Below, in pieces: positions 16,127-24,273 of a DNA stretch of 29,156 nt. Each line of letters starts with the position of its first letter. Position 1 is the stretch's first letter. Source of the stretch: CAIXLI01 sp964587125. GTDB lineage: Bacteria > Pseudomonadota > Alphaproteobacteria > UBA9219. A program made the translations under genes and the position numbers. The notes beneath the pieces were generated by a model. It was not told the DNA's origin and made no database searches. It saw only the letters and a list, made by a program, of their open reading frames with translations. The DNA lies in the NCBI GenBank assembly GCA_964587125.1, contig CAZPKC010000023.1, positions 1-29,156 on the forward strand, read 5' to 3'.

Positions 16127-16423
16127 TCACTCTATATTGTCCTGCAAATACTGTTCGCAAAAGTCGATTTTTTTATCGATCTCTTTATGATTTTTCTCGC
16201 GGTCGGCTTGATCCTTAAGACATCCTTTGGATATCTCTCCCGTCATAATCTCGCAGGGGCTGGCGCTCTTGCATAAAAGATGCGGCGCGGGAGAAACCAA
16301 GAGGCACTGCTGCACAAGCTCCTGTGCGCCTTCGGCGCCTAATTCCTTCTCGCACGACGGTTCCGCAGCTTGCGCAACGGAAACCAAACAGCACAAAGCC
16401 AGCATCACACTTACGGTTTTCAT
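16127..16423 (-). CDS. Small Cys-rich secreted protein
   Basis: A 98-residue protein of unknown function. The ATG at 16423 is chosen because GGAGG lies 4 nt upstream and a signal peptide begins exactly there (residues 1-19, ending AQA). The mature part has six cysteines (C24, C40, C51, C57, C68, C89), enough for three disulfides, and a Lys/Asp/Glu-rich helical C-terminal third. The even number and wide spacing suggest a folded periplasmic or secreted domain. It sits 84 nt downstream of the AsmA-like gene on the same strand and is divergent from nothing obvious. No family is recognised. Confidence 0.7.
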   Translation of the reverse strand: MKTVSVMLALCCLVSVAQAAEPSCEKELGAEGAQELVQQCLLVSPAPHLLCKSASPCEIMTGEISKGCLKDQADREKNHKEIDKKIDFCEQYLQDNIE

Positions 16424-16507
16424 TTTGCCTCCGTTTTGCAGACAAAAAGTTTCTTCATGCCCTCCCAACCAACCGGAAATTTTGGGGACAAATGCTTATT
16501 TTGCTCC

Positions 16508-17269
16508 CTATTTCCCCAACAACCCCTTAACTTGATCTTCTGCATCGCTCGCCGCGCCGCTCAGGTTCGCGCCGAGTTCTTTCGCCAAACTGGAGCTTGC
16601 GATTTTCGACGCGCTTTCGGTAATCGCGCCCAAAACTTTCTGCGTAACTTCTGCTGGCGTCGCGCCGCCTTCGCTCTTGCCTATGTTCGTAAGATGAATA
16701 AGGGGCAAATTCGCCGATAACTTCTTACCCTTCAACATAGCCTGCGTGATGGAAATCTGCCCGCCCTGCACCGTCAAATTAAGAATGACGATTTTGCGCC
16801 CGGGTTGTTTATTCTCAACCGCTTCGGGTTTTTTCGCTTTGTTTTTTCCGCCGCCGAAGGACGCCGCATAAGCTTGAGTATTGCGCATAAGCGTTTTAAG
16901 ATTGTTCTCGCCCTTATTATCGACTTCATAAGTTATCTGCGGCTTTTCGATATTGATGTCCTTGATGACGATGGGGCCGTCTCCGGCAAGCGAACTTGTG
17001 TCGATCTTGACGGCGATGTTTCCGAGATAAAGCGATTTGTCCGAAGCAAATCCTGCGGGGCTGCCCACGCTTAATCCCGCGAGCGCCGCGTCGCCCGAGG
17101 CGAGACCGATTTTCACCTGATCGAGTTTGACGGCCGTTTGGGTCGCCGCCGCGCCGTATGTCTCGATCGCCGACCGGACGATCGAATCCAGATTTCCCTT
17201 CAGAAAAAATCCGCCAATTCCCAGCACAACGACAAGGGCAACAAGGCCGACCAGAATCTTCTTCAGCAT
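16508..17269 (-). CDS. AsmA-like membrane-anchored protein
   Basis: A 253-residue protein with an N-terminal membrane anchor (residues about 4-24, after MLKKI) and a long periplasmic beta-rich part. GGAGG 5 nt before the ATG at 17269 supports this start over an in-frame ATG at 17335. The pattern of an N-terminal helix, DSIVRSAIETYGA, then repeated beta segments (VKIGLASGDAALAGLSVGSP; IVIKDINIEKPQITYEV) matches AsmA/DUF748-type proteins, which are linked to lipid transport and outer-membrane maintenance. It is shorter than full AsmA (about 600 residues), as in many small alphaproteobacterial relatives. The C-terminus is helical and Ala/Ser-rich. Function is inferred from family resemblance only. 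Confidence 0.65.
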   Translation of the reverse strand: MLKKILVGLVALVVVLGIGGFFLKGNLDSIVRSAIETYGAAATQTAVKLDQVKIGLASGDAALAGLSVGSPAGFASDKSLYLGNIAVKIDTSSLAGDGPIVIKDINIEKPQITYEVDNKGENNLKTLMRNTQAYAASFGGGKNKAKKPEAVENKQPGRKIVILNLTVQGGQISITQAMLKGKKLSANLPLIHLTNIGKSEGGATPAEVTQKVLGAITESASKIASSSLAKELGANLSGAASDAEDQVKGLLGK

Positions 17270-17313
17270 AGGATCCTCCAAAGGGTGAAAGTTTCGGGCG
17301 TTTTCAAATCTAG

Positions 17314-17333
17314 GCCGCTTCGGGCAAAGCGGC
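17314..17333. repeat. Inverted repeat upstream of the AsmA-like gene
   Basis: GCCGCTT (17314-17320) and AAGCGGC (17327-17333) form a perfect 7-bp stem with a 6-nt loop, 45 bp upstream of the AsmA-like start. It is a possible leader hairpin or operator. It has no following T run on either strand. Confidence 0.35.
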
Positions 17334-17423
17334 AAGTTATACCTAAAAATACGCGCCCTTAATGCAATTTTTACGAAGAACGCGGTAGTATTCGCGCCTC
17401 TTTATCTTCTTCGGGCGTTTTTT

Positions 17424-17864
17424 ATGGACGACAGCAAGTTCTATAACCAGATTCGTTACAGGCTTTGGACAGACGATCAGGTGCGCTTCTGCGATCTGGA
17501 CGCCCTGGGGCACGTCAACAACAATGCCATGGGCACGTATTTCGAAAACGCGCGCGCCCATCTTTTCAGCCTCGTGACGCCGGGTTGGCCTTGGGGCGAG
17601 ACCGTTTTCATTCTGGCCCGCACATGCATCACTTTTAAGGAAGAACTTCATCTGCCCGCGCGGCTGAAAATCGGCACGTGCATCACGAAGATCGGCAAGA
17701 CTTCCCTCGATATCTCGAACGCCCTCTATCACGACGAAAAGCCGATTTCCTACAGCGAGACTATCTCCGTTCTCATCGACCAGAAGTTGCGCACGCCCGC
17801 GAAAATTTCCGACGACTTGCGCAAGATACTAGCGCCCTATCTCGACGGCACTCTCAAACAATAA
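17424..17864 (+). CDS. Hotdog-fold acyl-CoA thioesterase (YbgC/FadM type)
   Basis: A 146-residue protein matching the 4HBT hotdog family in length and motif. The N-terminal VRFCDLDALGHVNNNAMGTYFENAR (quoted here as RFCDLDALGHVNNN) carries the catalytic-type Asp and the conserved HVNN. The family hydrolyses acyl-CoA thioesters in the cytoplasm, often as dimers or tetramers; the chain length cannot be told. There is no clear ribosome binding site before the ATG at 17424. It converges with the PhaC-like gene, leaving only 7 nt between stops. An acyl-CoA enzyme beside a hydroxyacyl-CoA polymerase-type enzyme is consistent with a small fatty-acyl/PHA locus, but the two are on opposite strands. Confidence 0.85.
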   Translation: MDDSKFYNQIRYRLWTDDQVRFCDLDALGHVNNNAMGTYFENARAHLFSLVTPGWPWGETVFILARTCITFKEELHLPARLKIGTCITKIGKTSLDISNALYHDEKPISYSETISVLIDQKLRTPAKISDDLRKILAPYLDGTLKQ

Positions 17865-17871
17865 ATTTCGG

Positions 17872-19128
17872 CTAATGCGCGACCAGCCAGCCCACTAACG
17901 GTTTCCAAACTTGGAAAACCGCGCTGGGGCTCGCCATGATGCCGATATGCCCCATCATCGGTTCGTGCCGCATCGCATGGGGCAAAGCGTGCGCCAAAGG
18001 CATGGCGGATTGCGGCGGAACGATGCGGTCGCGCCCGGGCACGACGACATAAGCGGGCGTTTCGATCTTTCGCGGATCTATTGCGATGCCTCCGATGCGC
18101 CATTCGTTTTTCGCGGTCATGTTGCGCGCGCCCCAATCGCCGAAACATTCGCGCGCCGTGGGGATGGTCAAAGGCACGCCGTCGTTGAGCCAATCTTCCG
18201 TCAGCACGAAACGCACGGCTTCCGCGCTCGACTGGTCGTATCCGGCAAAAGACGAAAATTTGCGGAAAGCGTGCAAAGGCTGGAACGCGGTGAAGATGCT
18301 TTGCACGACTTCGACGGGAAGATAATCGTTTCCGTCCGCCCAAACCGGCAGCTTGTCCTCCAGCATTGCGCCGTCCTGCCCCATCGCTTCGTATCCAGCG
18401 TGAAAATCCCACGGCGAGGCCAGCAAAGTTAAACTCCGCACGCGCTGAGGGCATAGGGCGGCCATCGCCAGCGTCAGCGCTCCGCCCATGCAGTAGCCAA
18501 CGATATGGGCCGCCTGATCGACCGAAGCGATTTGCAAAGCGGGAATTAAGCGCTCCATCACATAATCGTTGAGCGTGAACTTCTTTTCGCTTTCGCTCGG
18601 CGCGTCCCAATCGACCACAAGAGGGCGAAACCCCTGCGCCGCCAGAAACCGGATAAACGAATATTCCGGTTCGAGATCAAGGATCGTAAAGCGGTTGATG
18701 AGCGACGGAACGATAAGAACCGGCGGAGCCGCAACGTTTTCCGGCGCATAGTCGCGCAAAGACGTCGTGCCCGAACGCCAGATGACGGGCGTTGTCTCGA
18801 CGCCGCGGCGCGCCGGATGATTGCGATAAAGCGTGACGCCGTTCATGAAGCTGCGCGCGCGCAACAGCATCTCGCGCGTCAGATAAGGGGAAAGATCGGG
18901 ATGTCCGGAGCTTAGCTCACCGAGGCGCGTCAGCGAGGCGTTGTTCGAGTAAAGCGACGCGCTTTTCAAGCTCGGCCAGACGGAGGGCAAGCTGAGCAAG
19001 GCGGAGAGAGTCGTCGCCATGTGAAGCTGCGCTCTCTGACGCTGCAGAGGCCGCAGATGCGGCTGCGGATTCTGAAGAGGCTCCGTCTTTTGCGGCGGAG
19101 GAATCTTCTTTGGCGCGGTTTGGGTCAT
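17872..19128 (-). CDS. PhaC-like polyhydroxyalkanoate synthase / alpha-beta hydrolase
   Basis: A 418-residue alpha/beta-fold protein. The nucleophile box is GYCMGGA with Cys at residue 213; Cys in place of Ser is the mark of PHA synthases, which polymerise hydroxyacyl-CoA. The other triad members are probably the Asp in PGRDRIVP and the His in MMGHIGIM. TLYRNHPARR and VDWDAPS also fit short PhaC-like proteins of Rhodospirillales. An AGGGAGG motif 5 nt upstream makes the ATG at 19128 the likely start, although the first 35 residues are Pro/Gln-rich and unlike a folded domain. This start lies 212 nt inside the upstream gene, so the N-terminal 70 residues are encoded by DNA that also encodes the partner's C-terminus. 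Whether it makes PHA granules or acts as a hydrolase is not settled by sequence. Confidence 0.82.
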   Translation of the reverse strand: MTQTAPKKIPPPQKTEPLQNPQPHLRPLQRQRAQLHMATTLSALLSLPSVWPSLKSASLYSNNASLTRLGELSSGHPDLSPYLTREMLLRARSFMNGVTLYRNHPARRGVETTPVIWRSGTTSLRDYAPENVAAPPVLIVPSLINRFTILDLEPEYSFIRFLAAQGFRPLVVDWDAPSESEKKFTLNDYVMERLIPALQIASVDQAAHIVGYCMGGALTLAMAALCPQRVRSLTLLASPWDFHAGYEAMGQDGAMLEDKLPVWADGNDYLPVEVVQSIFTAFQPLHAFRKFSSFAGYDQSSAEAVRFVLTEDWLNDGVPLTIPTARECFGDWGARNMTAKNEWRIGGIAIDPRKIETPAYVVVPGRDRIVPPQSAMPLAHALPHAMRHEPMMGHIGIMASPSAVFQVWKPLVGWLVAH

Positions 19129-19315
19129 GGGTGCCTCCCTGTCGCATCATCGCGGCCCAGTCGGCGAACAGGCGGCGTTGCGGTTCTAAAAATCGCGTCA
19201 ATTCCGCGCGCGCGGAAGGATCGTTGGCAAGATTTGACAAATGCTCTTGCCACATGTCGCAAGCCTCCATTGCCAAAGCGTTGATGTCGGTCAGATTGGG
19301 TTGTTTTTCCGTCAT
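18917..19315 (-). CDS. PhaE-like coiled-coil partner protein
   Basis: A 132-residue protein. Its N-terminal half, MEACDMWQEHLSNLANDP with FLEPQRRLFADWAAMM, resembles small PhaE-type or phasin-like proteins encoded just before short PhaC-like genes. A Ser/Ala-rich linker (about residues 70-100) leads to a C-terminal heptad repeat (LRLAQLALRLAELEKRVALL, then EQRLADAPR), a strong coiled coil. In class III PHA synthases PhaE is needed for PhaC activity, so a complex with the downstream product is expected by analogy. The last 212 nt overlap the PhaC-like gene in another frame. No ribosome binding site is evident before the ATG. The family assignment is from memory of similar loci. Confidence 0.65.
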   Translation of the reverse strand: MTEKQPNLTDINALAMEACDMWQEHLSNLANDPSARAELTRFLEPQRRLFADWAAMMRQGGTHDPNRAKEDSSAAKDGASSESAAASAASAASESAASHGDDSLRLAQLALRLAELEKRVALLEQRLADAPR

Positions 19316-19550
19316 AAAGCAAGTGAAGCACAGAACCGAAGGGCGGTGAAGGGGTTTCGGATTCCTCTATGCATTACGCAGTAATTCGTTAGTGCATCTT
19401 TATATTCAATTAAGGGAGTTAACCCAATTGGTACTGTTTCCCAGAACTTCCGGAAAATGTTAGAAAATCGCGGGATATTAAAAGAAAATTTACCTAACTG
19501 CGCTATGGTTCCAAGTATATGAATAAATAATTTAAAGAAGGACATTTACT

Positions 19551-19973
19551 ATGCCAAATCCAGAAGAGCTTAACGCACGGGTTGGAAAAAATTATTACGC
19601 GGAGCTTAAAAACGCACCGCTTCCGGTCAATGATCAGGAAGAAAACGATAGAATCTGCGGCAGAATTGCTGCCGCCGCAAAATGGAACATGGATACCTTG
19701 CATTCTCCTACCGATGGCTTTGTTATTCGGGCAGATGCTGCTGACATGTCAAAATTTCAACGCGAAGTGATGGTAGACGCGTTGCAACGTTTAGGCTTTT
19801 CCGAAGCCAAAATTGTTCACAGCAAAACATTCGATGGCGACTTCGTCCAGATCAGCGAAACAAACAAACAAAGATTGATGGAAACAGTCGCGCGTTACGG
19901 GTCTTCGTCCGGCGCGTCGCCGCTCTCCGGAACGAGCGCTCGCAGAAGCAAGGTACCAACTGCGCACCTATAA
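19551..19973 (+). CDS. Hypothetical protein in AT-richer patch
   Basis: A 140-residue soluble protein that I do not recognise. AAGGA lies about 9 nt before the ATG. Residues 1-115 look like a mixed alpha/beta domain (MSKFQREVMVDALQRLGFSE; KTFDGDFVQISETNKQRL). The last 25 residues are a Ser/Arg-rich, probably disordered tail (SSGASPLSGTSARRSK). The next gene, an alpha/beta hydrolase, starts 9 nt downstream and also ends with a disordered basic/Ser/Thr tail, so the two are probably co-transcribed and functionally linked. Base composition is visibly AT-richer than the flanking genes, which suggests recent acquisition. Confidence 0.65.
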   Translation: MPNPEELNARVGKNYYAELKNAPLPVNDQEENDRICGRIAAAAKWNMDTLHSPTDGFVIRADAADMSKFQREVMVDALQRLGFSEAKIVHSKTFDGDFVQISETNKQRLMETVARYGSSSGASPLSGTSARRSKVPTAHL

Positions 19974-19982
19974 GACGCATAG

Positions 19983-21224
19983 ATGGAAACAAATATGCCA
20001 CAATCCATCCTTGATAAAATAGATAACTCCCGATCTGGATGGGAAGAGGTTCCCAACGTCCGCCCCTTTTGCGATGGCATGAACATCGAAAAAGGCTATG
20101 CCAACATCGGCGATGCCAAGCTTTATTATGAGCGCGAGGGTAAAAACGGCAATGTCCCTCTCGTTCTTATCCCCGGCGGGCCGGGAGAGACACATCAAGG
20201 ATTTCATCCTGCATTTTCCAAAGCAGCCGATTTTGCGCAAGTGATATATTACGATCCGCGAGGGGTCGGTAAATCGACAAAAGAGCCCGGGGAAAACGGC
20301 TGCTTTTCTGTCGAACAAGCGGTCGATGATCTTGAAAAGCTCCGCATAGAACTTAGGTACGAAAAGTGGTGCGTTCTTGGCCATTCTTTTGGGGGCGTTG
20401 TCGCGCGTCTTTATGCCGAAAAATATCCCCAACATACGTTGGGGATTGTTTTGAACTGCGCCGCATTTGATGGCCTTCCTATCAAGGCTGAGAGTTCAAA
20501 GGAGCGAACATTTTCATATCTGGTTGGCGGCGAAAATGGGAAACGTTTAGAAATTAATGCAGCTAAAGACACAATGGATCCTGCAAAATGGTTATATAAT
20601 AAGATCACAAATGGTGACTGGAAACTGCAAAACTTTTACGAGACATCAAAGGAAGATGCCGCGCGCCTTGCGTTAGAATATGCAAAAGTTAGTAAAGAAT
20701 TTTTCAATGATATGGAAAAGTCCATTGACGCATTGATCCATTCCAAACCCAAAAACAATAGACTTTCTGATCAAAGAGTCTTGATTCTTGAGGGCAAATA
20801 CGATGTGACTTGGGCGGAAGGTAAGGGGAAAAAATTGGCGGATTGTTTCGACAATCACGAACTGATTGAGTTTAACTCTTCACACAGCCCCCACAATGAT
20901 GAGCCAAATAGATTATTCGACGCATTAAAGAATTACGTTCGCCCTTTGAAAAAGGATTACGCAAAACCTTTAAACAAATCTCGGGACGGCCTTCCATCGC
21001 CTCCAAGTTCGAACCAAGACGAGGAAAGTCAACCCCAAACAGAGGAAGGGATGTTTAGGGGCAACGCCAGTAAAAGAGGAAGTAAAAACTATAGAAGCGT
21101 CCTGTCCAAGGGGCCCCCAACAACTGTTGAGAAAACGACAACAACGACAGGAAATAAAGCATCCACCAACCAGTTAACAAAACAATTCAGCGTTCGAACG
21201 CCAAGTTTCGACTTCTCTCCATGA
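19983..21224 (+). CDS. Alpha/beta hydrolase (proline iminopeptidase-like) with long disordered C-terminal tail
   Basis: A 413-residue protein. The core (residues about 40-320) has PLVLIPGGPGETHQGF (an oxyanion-type GGPG motif), YYDPRGVGKS, and the nucleophile elbow GHSFGG near residue 135. ILEGKYDVTWAEG holds the probable Asp and SSHSPHNDEP the probable His. This is the layout of proline iminopeptidase-type peptidases and related esterases; the substrate is unknown. Residues about 320-413 are an extra Ser/Thr/Pro/Lys/Asn-rich tail without predicted fold, ending SVRTPSFDFSP; family members normally stop at the core. There is no signal peptide. The gene is AT-richer than its surroundings and is probably translated with the orphan gene 9 nt upstream. 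A translocated or effector-like role is conceivable but unproven. Confidence 0.8.
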   Translation: METNMPQSILDKIDNSRSGWEEVPNVRPFCDGMNIEKGYANIGDAKLYYEREGKNGNVPLVLIPGGPGETHQGFHPAFSKAADFAQVIYYDPRGVGKSTKEPGENGCFSVEQAVDDLEKLRIELRYEKWCVLGHSFGGVVARLYAEKYPQHTLGIVLNCAAFDGLPIKAESSKERTFSYLVGGENGKRLEINAAKDTMDPAKWLYNKITNGDWKLQNFYETSKEDAARLALEYAKVSKEFFNDMEKSIDALIHSKPKNNRLSDQRVLILEGKYDVTWAEGKGKKLADCFDNHELIEFNSSHSPHNDEPNRLFDALKNYVRPLKKDYAKPLNKSRDGLPSPPSSNQDEESQPQTEEGMFRGNASKRGSKNYRSVLSKGPPTTVEKTTTTTGNKASTNQLTKQFSVRTPSFDFSP

Positions 21225-21288
21225 TTCAATCCACTCGGCGGGGTTTTGTTTAACTGTTTATTGCATCCCCCAAATTCTTAGTTCTCAC

Positions 21289-21307
21289 ATCCTATAATCT
21301 ATAGGAT
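21289..21307. repeat. Perfect inverted repeat in the gap after the hydrolase gene
   Basis: ATCCTATA (21289-21296) and TATAGGAT (21300-21307) are separated by ATC. This could be an operator-like palindrome or a weak hairpin. It lies in the 204-bp gap between the hydrolase and the convergent YbhB gene, so it does not sit in front of either gene's start. Confidence 0.35.
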
Positions 21308-21428
21308 ACTTCGTCATAATCGAGGTTCTCAAAACTACGGTATTTTTGGAGTAAATGACGATACTTCGCGATATCCGCGTCAAAGCTAAGATTGCGGCAG
21401 AGGATGAAGCGCCAACTTCTTGCTGTCT

Positions 21429-21983
21429 TTATTTCTTCGCCTGATACGTCCCCATCAACGCGGCCTGCGCGAGAATATGCCCCTCCATCGCCTTCACGAC
21501 ATCGGCCTTTGTCGGCGCGTTCGTAAAATTAAGCGTGTCATCAAGAGCATAAAGCTTAAAGAAATAACGATGCCTGCCAATCGGCGGCATCGGGCCCGTG
21601 TATCCTGTCTTTCTCCTGTCGTTCAGGCCTTCTTCCGTTCCCGCGGGTAGCGTTTTAACGTCTTCCGGCAAGCCTTTCGCGGAAGGCGGGATGTTGTAAA
21701 GCACCCAATGCACAAATGTCATTTTAGGCGCGGTGGGATCGGGAGCGTCGGGATCGTCGACGATCAGGGCAAGGCTTTTTGCCCCAACCGGAGCGCCCGA
21801 AAACGTCAGCGGCGGCGATATATCGCTTCCTTGGCCGGTATAAAGGATGGGGATTTCCGCGTTGTTCGCAAAAACCGGAGATTCGATTTTCATCGTCATG
21901 GCATCCTCTCCTTGAGCCGCTTGCGCCGCGCTCCCTCCCGCCAACAGCAGAAAAAAGGCTATAAGAAATTTGGTGAAACGCAA
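21429..21983 (-). CDS. YbhB/YbcL-type PEBP (Raf kinase inhibitor-like) periplasmic protein
   Basis: A 184-residue protein of the phosphatidylethanolamine-binding protein family. Residues 1-22 are a signal peptide ending AQA. The mature part carries the PEBP signatures LIVDDPDAPDP and TFVHWVLYNIPP (about residues 68-95) and YTGPMPPIGRHRYFFKLYAL (about 128-150), which form the anion/ligand pocket. The bacterial members' role is unknown; many are periplasmic or cytosolic and non-essential. The gene stands alone, convergent with the AT-richer pair and divergent from argH with about 185 bp between starts. Confidence 0.92.
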   Translation of the reverse strand: MRFTKFLIAFFLLLAGGSAAQAAQGEDAMTMKIESPVFANNAEIPILYTGQGSDISPPLTFSGAPVGAKSLALIVDDPDAPDPTAPKMTFVHWVLYNIPPSAKGLPEDVKTLPAGTEEGLNDRRKTGYTGPMPPIGRHRYFFKLYALDDTLNFTNAPTKADVVKAMEGHILAQAALMGTYQAKK

Positions 21984-22167
21984 GGCAAGCCGCTCCGAAT
22001 TTGGTTAACTTCAGAAAGAGAAGTTTACCGCCGTTGCCCTGCGGCGTCACGCTTGTATTTTTCGGGAATTTGTTAAAACAGGCTTATTTAAAACGCATGA
22101 TTTTCTTTTGTTTTAAGCCGCTTTCTGGCACATACTGTTTTCCGAAAAAATTAGCGCGAGAAATAAA

Positions 22168-23574
22168 ATGGCTAAAAAATCTTCTTTCTCTGCAAATCCC
22201 ATGTGGGGCGGGCATTATGCCGCAGGCCCCTCGGCGATCATGGCCGAGATCAACGCCTCCATTGACGTGGACAAAAGGCTCTACGCCCAAGACATCCGCG
22301 CCTCAAAAGCGCACGCGAACATGCTCGCGGCGCAAGGCATTATCAGCGTCAAAGACGCCAAAGACATTACTCAAGGACTTGATTCTATCCAGCGCAAAAT
22401 CGAAAGCGGCGCGTTCGTTTTTTCTTCCGATCTCGAAGACGTGCACATGAACATCGAAGCGGCTTTGAAGGAGTTGATCGGCGATGCCGCAGGACGCTTG
22501 CACACCGCGCGTTCGCGAAACGATCAAGTCGCGACCGACTTTCGTTTATGGCTGCGCGATGAAATCGACGCATTGGACGCTGCCTTGGAAAATTTGCAAT
22601 CCGCCCTGCTCGACAAAGCTGAAATCCACGCCGCCTTGCCGATGCCAGGATTCACGCATTTGCAGCCCGCGCAGCCCGTGACTTTCGGACATCATTTAAT
22701 GGCTTATGTCGAAATGACGGGGCGCGACCGCGACCGTTTGCAGGATGCGAAGAAGCGCTTCAACGAAATGCCGCTTGGCGCGGCGGCTTTGGCGGGAACT
22801 TCGTTTCCCATCGACCGCGCGCGCGTGGCAAAAGAACTTGGTTTCGACAGGCCTATGGCGAACTCGCTCGATGCCGTATCGGCGCGCGATTTCGCTTTGG
22901 AATTTCTGGCTGCAGCGGCGATTTTGGGCGTGCATTTGTCGCGTCTTGCCGAGGAAATCGTGATCTGGGCAAGTCCTTCGTTTGGCTTTATTAAACTCAG
23001 CGAAGCTTTTACTACCGGCAGTTCGATTATGCCGCAAAAGCGCAATCCGGACGCTGCGGAACTTGTCCGCGCCAAGACGGGGCGTTTGCTTGGCGCGTTT
23101 ACAGCTTTGGCTGTCGTCATGAAGGGGCTGCCTTTGGCCTATGCCAAGGACATGCAGGAGGATAAAGAGCAGGTTTTCGACGCCGCCGACACTTTGCGCC
23201 TATCTTTGGCCGCGCTTGAGGGAATGGTGCGCGACATGCACCCGCAAAAAGAAGCTCTCGACAAAGCGTTGCAAAACGGCTTTATCACCGCGACGGATTT
23301 GGCCGATTGGCTGGCGCGCGAAATCCACGTTCCCTTCCGCGATGCCCACCACATCACAGGCAAGATCGTCCGCTTGGCCGAAAGTAAAAAATGCCGCCTC
23401 GACCAGTTGAAACTCGCCGATATGCAACGCATCGAGAAGCGCATTACGAAAGCTGTTTTCGACGTTCTCGATCCGGTTCGCGCTCTGGCAAGCCGCACGA
23501 GCTTCGGCGGAACCGCGCCTCAATGCGTCAAACAGGCCGTTAAACAAGCGAGGAAAAGGTTTTTAAAAGCCTAA
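22168..23574 (+). CDS. argH: Argininosuccinate lyase
   Basis: Cytoplasmic enzyme splitting argininosuccinate into arginine and fumarate, the last step of arginine synthesis. The 468-residue length and motifs are typical of the fumarase/aspartase superfamily. They include NPMWGGHYAAGPSAIMAEIN at the start, EDVHMNIEAAL, LHTARSRNDQVATDFRLWLR near residue 110-130, PGFTHLQPAQPVTFGHH near 155, and the superfamily signature GSSIMPQKRNPD near 285, which includes the catalytic Ser loop. The homotetrameric state is known for the family. The start at 22168 follows a purine-rich GAGAAA. ribB begins 22 nt after the stop, so read-through transcription into the riboflavin genes is likely. Confidence 0.97.
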   Translation: MAKKSSFSANPMWGGHYAAGPSAIMAEINASIDVDKRLYAQDIRASKAHANMLAAQGIISVKDAKDITQGLDSIQRKIESGAFVFSSDLEDVHMNIEAALKELIGDAAGRLHTARSRNDQVATDFRLWLRDEIDALDAALENLQSALLDKAEIHAALPMPGFTHLQPAQPVTFGHHLMAYVEMTGRDRDRLQDAKKRFNEMPLGAAALAGTSFPIDRARVAKELGFDRPMANSLDAVSARDFALEFLAAAAILGVHLSRLAEEIVIWASPSFGFIKLSEAFTTGSSIMPQKRNPDAAELVRAKTGRLLGAFTALAVVMKGLPLAYAKDMQEDKEQVFDAADTLRLSLAALEGMVRDMHPQKEALDKALQNGFITATDLADWLAREIHVPFRDAHHITGKIVRLAESKKCRLDQLKLADMQRIEKRITKAVFDVLDPVRALASRTSFGGTAPQCVKQAVKQARKRFLKA

Positions 23575-23596
23575 AAACCCGCTATAAACCCTGCCT

Positions 23597-24262
23597 ATGA
23601 GTTTAAACCCCGTTCCAAACGACAGCTTTCCCATCGCTTCCGTCGATGAAATCATCATGGAAGCGAAAGCGGGACGCATGTTTATCTTGACCGACGACGA
23701 AGACCGCGAAAACGAGGGCGATCTGATCGTCGCCGCGCAATTTGCGACGCCGGAAGCGATTAATTTCATGGCGCATTTCGGCTGCGGCCTTATTTGCCTT
23801 CCCATGGCGCCGGAACTCGTCGAGCGCCTTCGGTTGCCGATGATGACGGAAAATAACGGCTCACGCTTCGGAACGCCCTTCACCCTTTCCATCGAAGCCC
23901 GCGAAGGCGTGACGACGGGCATCTCGGCGGCGGACCGCGCCCACACAATCCGAACGGCGGTCGATCCGCGCAAAAGCGCAAAAGACATCGTCAGCCCGGG
24001 GCATGTTTTTCCCTTGAAAGCGCATCCGAACGGCGTTTTGGCGCGCAGGGGGCAGACCGAAGGGTCCGTCGATATTATGCGTCTCTCGGGGTTGACTCCG
24101 GCCGCCGTCCTTTGCGAGATTATGAAAGACGACGGCACGATGGCGCGGATGCCGGATATTGTTTCTTTTGCCCGCGCTCACGACATGAAAATCGGCACGA
24201 TTGCCGATCTTGCCGATTATCGCCGAGGATTAGAAACTTCGGAAAAAGTCGCGATCAGATAA
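23597..24262 (+). CDS. ribB: 3,4-dihydroxy-2-butanone-4-phosphate synthase
   Basis: Makes the four-carbon precursor of riboflavin from ribulose 5-phosphate. The 221-residue protein is the stand-alone RibB; the GTP cyclohydrolase II domain found in RibBA fusions is absent. Motifs: LTDDEDRENEGDLIVAAQF near residue 33-50 with metal- and phosphate-binding acidic residues, TENNGSRFGTPFTLSIEA, EGVTTGISAADRAHTIR, SPGHVFPL near 135, and EIMKDDGTMARMPD. One position differs from the E. coli form: the GHTEA loop, whose His is a metal ligand there, reads GQTEG. The gene is 11 nt upstream of ribH. No FMN riboswitch is visible in the short gap after argH. Confidence 0.95.
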   Translation: MSLNPVPNDSFPIASVDEIIMEAKAGRMFILTDDEDRENEGDLIVAAQFATPEAINFMAHFGCGLICLPMAPELVERLRLPMMTENNGSRFGTPFTLSIEAREGVTTGISAADRAHTIRTAVDPRKSAKDIVSPGHVFPLKAHPNGVLARRGQTEGSVDIMRLSGLTPAAVLCEIMKDDGTMARMPDIVSFARAHDMKIGTIADLADYRRGLETSEKVAIR

Positions 24263-24273
24263 GGAATACGATC

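Noticed and set aside
21355..21444. 29-codon frame with GGAG before its ATG, antisense to the end of the YbhB gene
   Set aside because: The ribosome binding site looks plausible, but the frame is too short and composition alone cannot support a gene.
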